Of a DNA stretch of 64,000 nucleotides, positions 20,820 through 32,314 are shown one piece after another. The notes under the pieces were generated by a model. It saw only the letters and a program-made list of their open reading frames with translations, did no database searches and was not told the origin of the DNA. The position numbers were made by a program, and so were the translations under genes. This DNA is from Myotis daubentonii (Eukaryota > Chordata > Mammalia > Chiroptera > Vespertilionidae). Location: NCBI RefSeq assembly GCF_963259705.1, contig NC_081847.1, positions 86,860,485 to 86,924,484 of the forward strand. The letters are read 5' to 3'. The number at the start of each line of letters is the position of its first letter. The stretch's first letter is position 1.

Positions 20820-21250
20820 AATGACTTCCTCCAACATAGACTCCATAAAACCTTTTTCTGACTTTCCATTTTACTGGATGTTATCACCATTTCAGTACTT
20901 TCTAACATGTTTTATTATTTATGCTGTATGCCTTGTTCTAAATTAGAAGGTCACAGGGGACAAGAGTCGGGCATAATTCATATTTTCACTTCCGAAAGGG
21001 TTTAACACAGTATCTAATAGGTAGTGGGAACCTAGGGTGAATTACATGGATTACTGCTGAATTCCTTAGACTCTAATTATGTCTCAAGAACCAGTTCAAG
21101 TTTTTCCTCCTTCATGAATATTCCCACTGGCAACAGCATATCTGTTCTGTAAATCCTTATAGCCTTTTTGATGTTTACCCTTCAATTAGCATTTAACAAT
21201 TTTATTCATGACTTTATTTCTTTAACAAGTGTTTACGTTTTGATAGTGTG
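20820..21250 (+). repeat. L2-like fragments, sense
   Basis: 'gaatgacttcctccaacata', 'ttagaaggtcacaggggaca' and 'taacacagtatctaataggt' follow the order of the L2 3' end. A second, weaker copy starts near 21085 ('agttcaagtttttcctcctt'). Confidence 0.45.
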
Positions 21251-22335
21251 CTTAGGGAGCTGTTACAGAGATCAGGGTAGATAATGAATAAAAAATTCCT
21301 GTCTTCAATAAATGTACAATAGAATTTTCACTATGCACTTCTAGTAGTGTATGTGTTATTGTTGTTTTCCACAACTTGAGTATATTTATACATGTACACA
21401 TTCTGAGCTCTTGTTATGCGGGGATCATTGTGAGCCATCTACACAATGTAGCTTAGCCTATAGGGTCTAGCAAATATTCAACATAAATGGGATTGGTTGG
21501 TGTTCCACACACATAGACTCATATATAACATGGCACGAGATTATTTTCTCTTATTAGAAGGCAATTAATTATATATCTTTTGTAGTGAAATGTGTTAACT
21601 ATGTGACACTAATCCTATGCACTACTAATGCAGGTGAGGTCTGGCAATGCTGGTGTCTTCACCTGTAGAGGAAGCCTGTAATAACCCATGCTCCATAGAC
21701 CACTTAAATCTGCTGCCTCGAGAAATAATTAGATGCAAATAGAATGTGATAGGAAACATTTACCAGTCAGGTAGAGTAAAAACTTTCTTAATTTGAAATG
21801 CAAGGGACCAGAAAAATGAGTTCTGAATTAATTGGGTTTGGACTATCTGATATTTTTATTAAGGGCATTTAGTCATTTAGGCAATAACAGCTGCGTTTGA
21901 ATTTTTCAGTGCTGTTTGAGATTTTACTGTAAAGGCATGACTTATGACAGTAATGTTATGAATGTGTTTAACTATTAACCTTTGCAGTTGGACATACATA
22001 TCTAGCCATTTGACTAGATTTTCACCAGCCACCCAAGTTTCCATCTATCAGGTTTTGTTTGATTTCATTCTGATCTTTACTGACTGACACTATCTATGAC
22101 TCTTTTCAACTTAATTCTTCCCTCTCAGAAAGCAGAGAAAATTGATGGGAACCTTTCAAGCAGCCAGAGGAAAAGGACATCACTTGTCTGCTGCTACACA
22201 TCAAGTTTTCTTAATATGTTTAATTGCATGGCTGATCTATCTCTCTAATTACATAATAAACATTGAACAAATATACCCATTAGAAAGTATGGAAGAATAA
22301 GTTCTTGACCAAGGTGGAAAGTTCTTTCAGACTAT
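21251..22335. other. Unique AT-rich DNA, conserved-noncoding-like
   Basis: No gene. A TAATTA homeodomain-type site at 21726-21731 is followed by an ATGCAAAT octamer at 21733-21740. Confidence 0.4.
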
Positions 22336-22343
22336 TCTAAATC

Positions 22344-22535
22344 TTTTTTTTAAAAAAAATATGTTTTTATTGATTTCAGAAAAGGGAAGGGAGAGGGAGA
22401 GAGCGAGCTACCTTCGGCATACCCCCTACTAGGGATCAAGCCTGCAACCCAGGGACATGCCCTGACCAGGAACCAAACAAGTGACCTTTTGGTTGATGGG
22501 ACAATGCTCCACCAACTGAACCACACTGGCCGTGC
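22344..22535 (-). mobile_element. VES SINE, antisense, old copy
   Basis: The minus strand reads from a tRNA-like head ('gcacggccagtgtggttcag') to an A-rich tail. The target-site duplication is CTAAATC at 22337-22343 and 22536-22542. The B box is degraded. Confidence 0.85.
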
Positions 22536-22542
22536 CTAAATC

Positions 22543-23825
22543 ATTTTTGAAAGGTGATATTCATAACACAAAAATCAAGGTTACCTATGATGTTTTCTAA
22601 GTAGACAAAACAAAACAAAACCAAACCATTAGGATATATTCATGAGTCATTCTAAATTTGAAAACTTTGCTGTGATGGTTTTGTTAGGCAAAGAGAAGTG
22701 ACAGCTCACTGGCAGGAACTAAGGTTTGCTTATTCTGCTTAGCTAAATCTATCAACAGCCTTCAATTTAGTAAGAAAGACAAGCTAACTATACATTAAAG
22801 AGAACAACACATAAATCAACCTAGAGTAATATACTACAAGCATCAAGTTAATGGTAGAGACAATGCTTGTCAGAATTTTGGAGGTGATCCCAATTACATG
22901 TGATGACAGATCTCACACGATTGAACCAAAGTTCAAATAATGTTGCAAGCTAACTGCATAACTGATAGGATCTCCTAATATGGCAAGGCTGATTTAATTA
23001 TTAAGGGCATCTGTGCACTTTTACTTATTGACATGCATATTCTTGTCATGCTGGCAACTTTCCCCTGTTCTCTGTGGAGCCTTGTAGTCTTTTAAAGCTG
23101 GGAGGGATTCTCTGGTACAGTCCTTGTACAAATGTGCCAGGGCTGAGCAGCAGATCCTGAGTGACCGATGAATGGAGTACTCCAACACAGTGTTTGCTGT
23201 GAAAGAGAGGGCTAAGGTACTGCCTGGCTAAAGGAACCAGACAGCCTCTATTGCCTGCCTCATTAGGCTTTTATTGTAGCAGCAGTTTGAGATAAAGTTT
23301 AGATACAATCAGCAGGGTAAGTAATCTTGGGAGGACACGTGTATTTGTAATGTCCTTTAAGCAAGGACACCCAAAAGATTAAGCATAAGGATTCCAGTAA
23401 ATACCTGGGGTTCTGCATGTGCACAGACTTGTTTGGAAAGGTCAAGGGATAATTAGGGGCTCTGCCTCTGGCACTCCCCTAAGTTGGAATTTCAATAAAC
23501 AGAGTGGGCGGCCTTCCACACACTTCCCTTTTCTCGGAATGTACTCCTTACAAACTTTCCAACCAAGTCTCATGCTTCCCCACACATATGTAGAGATGAG
23601 TGACCTGGGCTGCGTCCCAGAGCCAGGGGTATGGTCTAGCAGATCAGATCCTGGTCCCTTAATACCCTCCAGTGATAACTTCTAGGGTCTCCTTTATCTT
23701 CCTCCACCACCATTCTCCCACTCAACTTTAGAGAAGGGACATCTCTACTTGTTCTGGATGGAGCTGAATAAAAGTATCATCCTTTCCCTTTTTAGACAAT
23801 GCTTTTTGCTTTTGTATTTTTTTAA
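22543..23825. other. Unique DNA
   Basis: No repeat or gene recognised. The ORF at 23419-23685 has no family signature. Confidence 0.45.
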
Positions 23826-23826
23826 A

Positions 23827-23828
<2 letters not shown>

Positions 23829-23874
<46 letters not shown>
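23829..23874. repeat. (TC)n microsatellite, 46 bp
   Basis: Uninterrupted TC dinucleotides. Confidence 0.97.
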
Positions 23875-23876
<2 letters not shown>

Positions 23877-23884
23877 CTATATTT

Positions 23885-24200
23885 TTTAGAGCAGTTTTAG
23901 ATTCACAGCACAATTGAGGAGGAGGTACAGAGATTTCCAATATACCCCTTGTCCCTACATATGTACAGCCTCTCTCATTATCAACACCCCCCACCAGAGT
24001 GTCACTTTTGTCACAACTGAAGAACCTACACTGATATATCATTACCACCCAAAGCCCATACTTTAATTAGGGTTCACTCTTGGTGTGCTGTACATTCTGT
24101 GGGTTTGGACAAATGTATAATGGCTTGTATCCAGCATTGTAGTTTCACTGCCCTAAAAATTCTCTGTGTTTCATCTACTCATTCCTTTCTTCCTTTCTCT
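23885..24200 (-). repeat. L1M 3' UTR, antisense
   Basis: 'tttagattcacagcacaatt', 'aggtacagagatttccaata', 'ttagggttcactcttggtgt' and 'ggacaaatgtataatggctt' are the reverse complement of an old mammalian L1 3' UTR. Confidence 0.75.
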
Positions 24201-25083
24201 CCCTAATCTTTTTAAATTGTTCCTATAGTTTTGATTTCTCTTTATTTTCTATTTTCTTCTTTCTCATAGAAGCTCTATTTGTGGAATAAATAAACATGGA
24301 CACTCAGGCTAATTTGCATTAGCCTTGTGTTCAATGAGTAATTGAATGGGTATATTTTTACTATCCTTTATATATGTACCACAGCTTTTTAAAACCCACT
24401 CATCTCTCTTAAGTACTAATGATCAAAAATACATATTTGGCTCAAAGGAAGGCTAGATTTACAGGCTTCCATTTAAAGTGGGCTGACTTCAGACTAACGA
24501 CCTTGAGATGAAGGTCTCTTTAACTCAGACCCACTGAGCCATCTAATACTTGGTCCTTTTTTAAATAGGTACAGATTATATTATTCATGGGATATAGAGA
24601 GGTCATTCAACTGACCTGGCTCTATCCACTGAATAAGTTAGAATTTACTTCCTTTTTGAAAAGCTAGTTCAAGTTTGTTTTTTTTAATCAAATGTTCGAA
24701 GGCACTGGTTAAAAAAATAGTTTCAGAGGCCATAGTTTTGGGGTTGGAAGTGTCTTTAGCTAAACAAGGACAAATGCAGTCTTCTGTTATCATCAATGGC
24801 TAACCCTAAGGGCTTCTCTGGGTCTTGTCTCTGAACAGCTTTCCTAAAGCAGTATTTTTAAGCCCTTACTCTAATATGCTCAGGGTGCTAGGAGAGAATG
24901 TTCTCTTAACCAGGGCTCAGAATTCCAGGGAGAAAGTGCTTGAATAAGATTATTGAAGATTTCCCAGAACTGAAAATTTCAGAAAAAGGGCTTGAGTTGT
25001 AACTGACGTGTGTAGTCGATGATCATGAAATGGGAAGACTAAAAAATGAGAATGAAAGTCCAGGATAAGAGAAAGGCAGGTGT
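24201..25083. other. Unique DNA
   Basis: Nothing recognisable. Confidence 0.45.
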
Positions 25084-25435
25084 CTTGTTCTGTTTGGGCT
25101 GCTACAACAAATATACCATAGACTGGGTGACTTATAAACAACAGTAATTTATTTCTAACAATTCTGGAGGCTGCGAAGTCTATGATCAAGATGCTAGCAG
25201 ATTCGGTGTATGGTCAGAACCTGTTTCTTAGTTCTTAGTCACTGCTCTGTGTCTCCACATGGCAATGGGATAAGGGAGTTCTTTGGAATCTCTTTTGTGA
25301 GGGAACTAAACTCATTCATGATGGCTCTACCCTCATGACCTCATCACCTCCCAAAGGCCCTACCTCCAAATATTGGGGAATGATTTTCATCATATGAGTT
25401 TGGGGAACACAAACATTCATTCTGTAGCATTAGGG
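25084..25435. repeat. Ancient interspersed repeat of L1M 3' UTR type (class uncertain)
   Basis: 'gggctgctacaacaaatata', 'catagactgggtgacttata', 'acaattctggaggctgcgaa', 'gacctcatcacctcccaaag' and 'acacaaacattcattctgta' follow a very common placental repeat in order. I recognise the pattern but am not certain of the family name. Confidence 0.65.
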
Positions 25436-25469
25436 TAGGGGGTCAATGTCAGGGAAAGGATTCGAATGG

Positions 25470-25700
25470 GCTTATTATTGACATATTGTTTGCCATGTGC
25501 TGTCACTGTAAACCTTTTATAGATACTGACCACCTTATCTTCATCATAACACTGTATGATAGGTTATGACATTAGCCCACTTTACAGATGAGGAAACTGA
25601 GACACAGAGTGGTTATCTAACCTGCCCAGGGTTTCCCAGCAGGGAAGTGGCAGAGCTGGGTTTGAACCCTGGTGGGTAGGCTTCAGCATTCAGGCAATAT
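25470..25700 (-). repeat. MIR SINE, antisense
   Basis: 'ctttacagatgaggaaactg', 'agacacagagtggttatcta' and 'agtggcagagctgggtttga' are the MIR core read in reverse. Confidence 0.85.
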
Positions 25701-25854
25701 CAGCACTGCTCCTCTGCTCCCAGGGAGCCACATTACATAGCCCGGAGACAGGTCAGATAAAAAGAATATTTGGTGACTTGATTAGAGAATTCTTCAAAAC
25801 TACAGAGCTGTCCCAGTCAGCAGTGGAGGGAGGGGGCAGACTGGGAGGGAGTCA

Positions 25855-25940
25855 TAACCAGGGAGCCAATGAGCTGAATAGCTGGGCAGGCATCTCAGAA
25901 GCATAAATGCAGGCACTCAGGACAGGCAGTCTTGCTGCAG
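25855..25940 (+). promoter_or_regulatory. Promoter-like arrangement (CCAAT and TATA-like)
   Basis: AGCCAATGAG (about 25863) is followed about 35-40 bp later by 'agcataaatgcagg' (about 25900) and a GC-balanced stretch. The spacing fits a CCAAT box and a weak TATA box. No long ORF follows: the first ATG (25968) opens only 24 codons. A non-coding or upstream exon is possible. Speculative. Confidence 0.2.
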
Positions 25941-26251
25941 AAGCCATCAGAAGACCAAGCATCCCAATGAACAGTCCGGGCTTCGCTGGGAGCCTGGAAG
26001 GCAGGCTTGAGCACCTTGCTGCAGAGATATTTTTATCCTGAGAACAAGTGCCCTCACTGTCAGGGAAGCTCCTTGCTATTCCCTGCTGATACAGAATGAA
26101 CTCGCAGGACTGAGCAGCTCAGACCCCAGAGAGCGGAGGAGATAATTGGGTGCTTGATGGGTAGAAGTAGGGGACTGCAAGGTCCTGACAATTAATTTAG
26201 AAAGGCAGGACAATGACATAATTACCTCTCTGTTTTTCCCAGTGGGAATTT

Positions 26252-26353
<102 letters not shown>

Positions 26354-27660
26354 TTTAGGAAAAGTCACAGTCAGAAAATGGATTTCTGGAGTACTTTTTT
26401 CTAGAATGAAAGGCCACTAAAGTTATGATGCTCTGGTTCTTAGGGTTGCCTCTTCCTCCAGAGCATATTCTGTGCCATATCTTAAGGGTTTCTATCATCT
26501 GCTCCAAATGAGTGCGACAGCGTGGCAGACTGTCCCTCGGGGATGCCAGCCCGCCTAGGGATTACTTTCTTAACACTCCTGTGCCCCACACAGACATCCC
26601 ATACTCTCCGACTCCGCTTCTGCCAAGCCTGTCCGCTGCGGGGAATTGGTGTGTGTCTGACCAAGCAACTCTTTTACTTCCATCCTGACCTCCCAGCTGC
26701 TCACCTGCTGTGCCTGGAGCGGTGAGGTATAGCAGTCGCTGCAGAGAGAGCCGGCTCTTCTCTGATGCTATCTGCACCTCTCAGCCCTGGCCTTGCCCAG
26801 CTCAGGGCAGCTGCAATCAGCAGGACCAAGCCAGCATTCTGTCCCTTGGATTCCTTTAGTCATGCTACATGGCATTTAGACACACTACATGACTCCTGGA
26901 CAGAGACGCTGGTGTGGATTCAGGTGCATAGCAGACAGCTACCAGCAATCAGCTCGCCAACCATCAGCCAGGAGAGCACTCGTCCCTGGCCTGATTTTTT
27001 TCTTGCTTTGCTTGGGTTGGACCTTATTGCTGTGTAGCGAATGTAGCCGAGCTGGTTTCATCTCCAAATGTGTGGACCTGGTAAGCAGAGTTCCTGAGTG
27101 ATCATGTGACACATCTGTGTGAAATACAGGATTAAACCCTTGCAGCCACTTCGTTTTCCTATCTGTAAAATCACATTAGTTCATGCTAAGCAGGAGTAGG
27201 TTGTCCTGAAACTGTGTTGCTGCGTTTCTTTGAAACTTTGCTAAAAATGAGAGAACACTTATTTCCCAGACAATTCATGCTACTACAGATCTCTAAGAGT
27301 CAAGTTCCAAAGAAATATTCACAAGGCTTGTTAGAGGCCGAATGGGGCAGAATGATACATGAAGAGGCACGCCCGAAAAGTCACTTATTTGCTTGATGCC
27401 AAAATGCAGCCTTGCTTTAGGCAATTTGTTGCAAGTCCTTTGTGCAATGCAACTGGGAGCTCCAGCCACGTGGCCCCGTCAGAGTTCCACACCATCCACA
27501 GCAGGAAGGAGTGGGTCTGTATCCAGGGATATGCAGCCACAAGACATGCGGGGACTGTTCTTCAACTGGACAAAGTTTAACTTTTCAGAAATTTGTGGAA
27601 ACAATTAAGCTTCAGTCATGTTAGCAGTGTCAGCTCAGAAAATGAGACCATTTAGTCGTA
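26354..27660. other. Unique, relatively GC-rich DNA
   Basis: 26480-27110 is richer in CpG and GC than its neighbours and has several overlapping short frames, but no splice-site-bounded exon or family match that I recognise. Conserved regulatory DNA or an old LTR are alternatives. Confidence 0.35.
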
Positions 27661-27664
27661 GGTA

Positions 27665-27840
27665 CACTGAGTAGCCCGATTATTATGACCACCCCATCAG
27701 TACTTCATTGACACTTCCACAAATAATGAACATTGAAAAATTCCTAAGCAAATACTCTCAAGGTTTTATTATTATTATTTGCATAACTAATTCACTTCAT
27801 TGTACTGATGGGGTGGTCATAATAATCTGGCCACCCAGTG
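27665..27840. mobile_element. Tc1/mariner-type MITE, 176 bp, with about 39-bp terminal inverted repeats
   Basis: The left end CACTGAGTAGCCCGATTATT and the right end read inward, CACTGGGTGGCCAGATTATT, continue together through 'atgaccaccccatcagtac', so about 36 of 39 positions match. TA dinucleotides flank both ends (27663-27664 and 27841-27842), the mariner target duplication. The interior is AT-rich without transposase. The near-identical arms suggest fairly recent activity. Confidence 0.85.
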
Positions 27841-28088
27841 TATATTGTACACACAGGAACTTGTTCGATGCATTTGTGCTCAACATGCTGTGAGTTTCCT
27901 TTTTTCTCTCTCATGGTGTCCCCTTTAAAAATACTACTGTAAGTGCATCTAGCGCACCTGACTGGAGGGAACCCTAACTTCAAAAGCTTACCACCGCTGA
28001 CCCTGTCACCAGTTACCCCACTGAACCGCGTCACTAATGTTAACCCACACTCATCAGGTTCAAGTGAACGCTTGCCCTTCAGAACAGC
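27841..28088. other. Unique DNA
   Basis: Nothing recognisable. Confidence 0.4.
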
Positions 28089-28270
28089 AGTTCTCAAAGT
28101 GAGTTCTGGGACCAACAGCGTGAGCATCGCTGGGCTCCACACACTAGATCTGCAGACTCTGAAACTCTGAGGTTAGGGTTCGGGAATCTGTTTAACCAGT
28201 GCTTCTGTCGCAGCTCAGCTCTGATAACTCTGTCAGTTAGCTTTAGCGGCAGAGCGGAGTCACCTGGTAA
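28089..28270. mobile_element. MER5-like hAT-Charlie fragment
   Basis: 'cagttctcaaagtgagttct', 'gctgggctccacacactaga' and 'ggcagagcggagtcacctgg' resemble a MER5A/B MITE, diverged. A second, similar piece lies at about 28470-28560 ('ccctgcatttttaataagct'). Confidence 0.5.
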
Positions 28271-28833
28271 GGTTTTGTTTTGTTTTGTGTTTTTTAAGTA
28301 TGTGGCGTTTTCACTCCCATGAATTTTGAAGTAATTGATCTGTAGAGCAGCCTCCAGGGAGACTTTAGGTAAAGAGCTGAGAACAGGTCTGAAGTCTTGC
28401 TGCTAAAAGGGTGAGAACATGAAACTGACGTGGGGATTCTGCTACAGTGCAGGTGCACTCTGGCAGGGCTGGGATGGCGTCCCAGACCCTGCATTTTTAA
28501 TAAGCTCCCCGTGATACTGCCCATTCTGCTGCTGAGGGACCACAGTCTGAGCCCCAGACCCAAAGGCAAACTGACCATTGGCCACTCCCCTGTAGATGCT
28601 GGATGATGGTGGAGGCCCACTCCTGGCTGTTCTCCAATTGAGAGTCAGCTGTGTTAATTCCCACGTAGGGCATCCCCTTGGCAATAGGCGTAGCTCCCTG
28701 TAATTTAGTTAAACATTTCAACATCAATGAAATAGCACTGTGAGAAGAAAGTTTACCCCCCCACCCCCATGTTACTCTGAAAAATAACTTGAGAACTTTT
28801 GAAAATGTCAATAAAGGCAAACTGTCCTGGAGT

Positions 28834-28853
28834 GGGGGGGGGGGGGGGGGGGG
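28834..28853 (+). repeat. G20 homopolymer
   Basis: Twenty consecutive G residues between 'ctggagt' and 'tccac'. Length in the real genome is uncertain because such runs are error-prone. Confidence 0.9.
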
Positions 28854-29044
28854 TCCACTTAACTATGGGCAGGTCGCCCAGTGTCATTAAAATCTAGATA
28901 GATTCTGCACTCAGGATGCGTTGTCGGTGATTCTTAAATTCTTACCTTAAAGAAACTGAACTGGAAATATTGAGGGTGTGGTTTATGCAACACAGGTGGC
29001 AGAGAATTCTAACATTCAAAAGCATCCTTATATCAAAAGTTTAA

Positions 29045-29290
29045 GAAAGACTCCTTCCATCACCATGTATCGCCTCTATACCCTTCTACCTTCCTCCCTC
29101 CCCCTCCCCTCTGGTAATTATCATGCTGTTGTTTGTGTCTATGAGGGCTTTTTTCTTAATCCCTTCACCTTTTCCACCCAGCCCTGCAACCTGCTTCCCC
29201 TCTCACAGCTGTCAGTCTATGTACACTGTATCTATGAGTCTGTTTTTATTTTGTTTGTTAATTTTGTGTATTTGATTTCCCAATAAAGTC
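29045..29290 (-). repeat. L1 3' UTR-like repeat, antisense
   Basis: 'ctccttccatcaccatgtat', a C/T-rich stretch, 'cctctggtaattatcatgct' and 'gtttgtgtctatgagggctt'. Same pattern as 15150-15350. Confidence 0.55.
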
Positions 29291-29757
29291 AATAAAAAAG
29301 GGAACAATTTGCAGAGGAATCAACAATTTATCTGTTTCAGTTAAAAAAATATTTGACACCTATATGTATCATTTGGACGATTTCTTGCTTTCATGGACTT
29401 TATTGATTGACTACTAGTTTTGATTGTGACAGGTAATGCAGCTGCACTGTAATTTTGTTTTATAAGAGCATGATTAATAACTACCTTGAATGGCCCATTA
29501 GCCACACAGCAGGCGCTCTGAAAGGGGTGAGAATTTATTTTAGCCAATCCTCACTAGCATTCTAGGAAATAGTGTTAATATTCTCATTTTGGAACTGAGG
29601 AATGCAATAGGGTCTTCTGTTCTCCTGTTTAGCTGGCATCCTAACATCCGCACAGACTAAGAAACATGAGATTCCTTATAGCCTAGTACATTTGTTTAAG
29701 AAAAAGTTTACAAACATTCCAGGGAAAGTGACTAACAAATGCATAATTATTACTTGA
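29291..29757. other. Unique AT-rich DNA
   Basis: Nothing recognisable. Confidence 0.45.
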
Positions 29758-29899
29758 CTAGAGGCCCAATGCATGAAATTCATGCAAGGGGCTCGGCCCT
29801 CGCAGCCCTGGCTTCGTCAGGAAGGTCATCCAGAAGGATGTCTGGAAGGCTGTTCGGCTGTCTGGTCTAATTGGCATATTACACTTTTATTATTATAGA
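29758..29899 (-). mobile_element. Short non-autonomous Helitron, 142 bp
   Basis: On the minus strand it starts TCTATAATAATAAAAGTGTA (from 29899) and ends in CTAG (29761-29758), flanked by A and T as expected. The subterminal palindrome is 'atgcatgaaattcatgca'. It is essentially the two termini with about 60 bp between. Confidence 0.93.
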
Positions 29900-30052
29900 T
29901 ATGAGAGTTAATCTGCTTATAGTAATACATTGTTGTGTTCTCAACCAACAGAATGGTTGTATAGTTACAAAAGGTGAGAGGCAAAAGTAACAACTCCTAA
30001 TAATCTGGCACTAACCGAGTTTTCAAGTTTCATCACCACCTCCAACTCCAAT

Positions 30053-30146
30053 ACACACACGCACACACACACACACAATTCACATGTACACACATACGCA
30101 CATGCATGGACACACACAGACACACACACAGACACACACAAGCACA
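30053..30146. repeat. (CA)n-rich microsatellite, interrupted
   Basis: ACAC tracts with occasional G and T interruptions. Confidence 0.95.
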
Positions 30147-30164
30147 GCGATAGTGGACTTCTTG

Positions 30165-30335
30165 ACCTTCCCCATGTACTTTTCTCATGTCACCCCCTTT
30201 GCCTGAAATGCTCTCTGAACTCTTTTCTCACTTAGTAAATGTCAATTTATCTTTAAGATGAAGTAGTTCCTCCTCTAAGAACACTTAACAAAGTCACTCT
30301 GTCTCTGGTCAGAGCGTGTGTGGACGACTAGGTAA
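30165..30335 (+). repeat. L2-like fragment, sense
   Basis: 'cccctttgcctgaaatgctc', 'tttatctttaagatgaagta' and 'gttcctcctctaagaacact' follow the L2 3' region. Confidence 0.45.
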
Positions 30336-30879
30336 TAGAAGCTCCAGGTGAGAAGGATGGATTTGGCAGAATGAGTTCATTCAACACGTTCTTGCTAAGA
30401 GCCTACACTGCACTGGCCGTGACCGTGGGTGACACTGCCCTGCCTTTATGGGACTTTCATGCATTTGTTCCCATGTTCCACTCTTTTGCTACCTTGCCTG
30501 CACTTCCTGAGTTTTTCATACTTAGCTCAGGCCTTCAGTTTAGTTGCCGTCTTTGTGGACTCTCAGGGTCTCTGTGTAACTCCCCAAGATACGTATGGTC
30601 ACCCATACACCAGCCTGCCCTTTAGGGAATGATTGCACTCCACATATTGTTTGATTGTAAGAAAACACCCAAGTCTCCTGAGTTTTATGTCTTCTCAGCC
30701 CTAAATTATTCCAGAGAAGAGCAATTCCCTCCTTTGTTTCTCCTAAGACAGTTTATCATGCTTCTCTCAGACTTTTATGGTTGTTTATACAATAGCTTCT
30801 CTTTATTGTGCACTTTCAAAGAAAAAACTGTCTTATATATCTTTTTTTCATATTTTGTTTTTCTATTTTTTATTATTAT
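30336..30879. other. Unique DNA, possibly L2-related
   Basis: Parts of 30470-30800 (Cys/Phe-rich short frames) may be L2-derived. No gene is supported. Confidence 0.35.
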
Positions 30880-31212
30880 AAAATATACCTAATATAAAAT
30901 TTACTATGTTGACCATTTTAAAATATACAGTTCGGTGGCACTAAGCACATTCACCACCTCTGAATGCATCTTGAGAGCTTTTTCATCATCTCAAACTGAA
31001 TCCCACCCAATCACTAGACAGTGATTCTTCACTCTCCCCTCCCCCCAACCTCTGGTAAGCTTTATTCCACTTTCTGTCTCTGTGAACTTGAGTATTCTGG
31101 GTATCTCATACGGAACCATAGGACATTTGTCCTTTTGTGTCTGGCTTATTTCAAGGTTTATCCATGTGTCAGCATTTCTTTTATTTTGAAGGCTGAATAA
31201 TGTTCCATTGTT
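30880..31212 (-). repeat. L1 3' region, antisense, first segment
   Basis: 'aaatttactatgttgaccat', 'agttcggtggcactaagcac', 'tctgtctctgtgaacttgag' and 'gaaggctgaataatgttcca' are the reverse complement of a mammalian L1 3' UTR. It continues at 31551. Confidence 0.85.
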
Positions 31213-31550
31213 CATTAAATCGAAGTAGAGATGGTTAGGGGCCAAGAGGGGAGGGCAGTTGTGGATGATTAGGCCAGGATAGGATGGTATTTGTGGGTGA
31301 TCAGGCCAGTGTGGGGGGACAGTTGGGGGCAAGCAGGCCATCAGTGGGGGTCAGTTGGGGGTGATCAAGCTGGCAGGCAGGGAGGAAGTTGGGGGCTAGC
31401 AGGCCGGAAGGCAGAGTGGTTATGGGCAATCAGGCAGGCAGGCAGGTGAGCAGTTAGAAGCCAACAGTCCCAGATTGGAGAGGGTGCAAGCCGGGCTGAG
31501 GGACAACACCCCCCAACCCCCTGCACAAATTTCGTGCACCAGGCCACTAG
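31213..31550 (+). mobile_element. Helitron 3' part with minisatellite, inserted in L1
   Basis: The end has the hairpin 'tgcacaaatttcgtgca' and CTAG at 31547-31550 followed by T. Its 5' terminus is not recognisable, so it is 5'-truncated or rearranged. The interior is a run of diverged roughly 30-40 bp units containing 'ggggg(t/c)(g/a)atcaggcc(g/a)g' and 'caggcaggcagg'. About 80 bp of the host L1 appear to be missing at the junction. Confidence 0.82.
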
Positions 31551-31640
31551 TGCTGCTATAAACATTGATGTGCAAATTTTTTGAGTCCCTGATTTCAATT
31601 CCATTGGGTAGCTTTTTTTAAAAAAAATAGTGCCTCACAT
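31551..31640 (-). repeat. L1 3' region, antisense, second segment
   Basis: 'tgctgctataaacattgatg' and 'tcaattccattgggtagctt' resume the L1 interrupted by the Helitron. Confidence 0.75.
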
Positions 31641-32314
31641 AATTTTTTGTTAAATTGCTAAATAATCAAAGGAATAAATTATTGAATAAGTGATAAAACC
31701 TTTTACAATCTCATATTATTTTTTCCAAATTCCCATTACTTTTGATATTTCCCCTCTCCTTATCTCAAGCCATCAACAAAAAGGAATAAAAACATTAAAA
31801 TTAACATTTATTTTTAATATAAATGTTATATTCTTCTGGCCTGAAATTTTCTAGAAATTTAAAATTTCTACTGGTTGAGACAGGAGATTCCTGGGACCAA
31901 CTGCTCTTCTGGAAGATAATTGCCCAGAGAGACTCACAATGAGGAATCAGAGGTCAATGGAAGCTGCATCTCAACCAGAGGTTCACCTTTCCAGAAACCA
32001 AGTCAGTTGTTAGGTTCCACTTGCTTAGGCCACACCAATAAAGCCAAGAAGAGTGAGAGCCAGGCATTTGTAACATCAGCTTATTGAGTAGAGACAACCA
32101 TGAGGAGAGCAGGAGAGTCCAAGTCTTGGGTGTTGGCTCTGGACAAGTGCAGCTCTATGGTATTGTAGTGAGTTCTGTTGGGGCCATATACTTGCTTCTC
32201 TGATCACATCCTCTCATTGTGCAATCTGACCACCTGAGACAGAAAGATAAGATGATAGGACAGGCAGGGATGTGAGATAGTGGTTCTCTTTACAAAGACC
32301 ATTTCTTCCCTCCT
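31641..32314. other. Unique DNA
   Basis: Nothing recognisable. Confidence 0.45.

Noticed and set aside
23728..24048. Frame with a long Arg/Glu repeat
   Set aside because: The RE repeat is the translation of the (TC)n microsatellite.
30053..30146. Alternating purine/pyrimidine tract considered as a Z-DNA regulatory element
   Set aside because: Ordinary interrupted (CA)n microsatellite with no promoter context.
31365..31604. 79-codon ORF on the minus strand
   Set aside because: It spans the Helitron minisatellite and its L1 junction.
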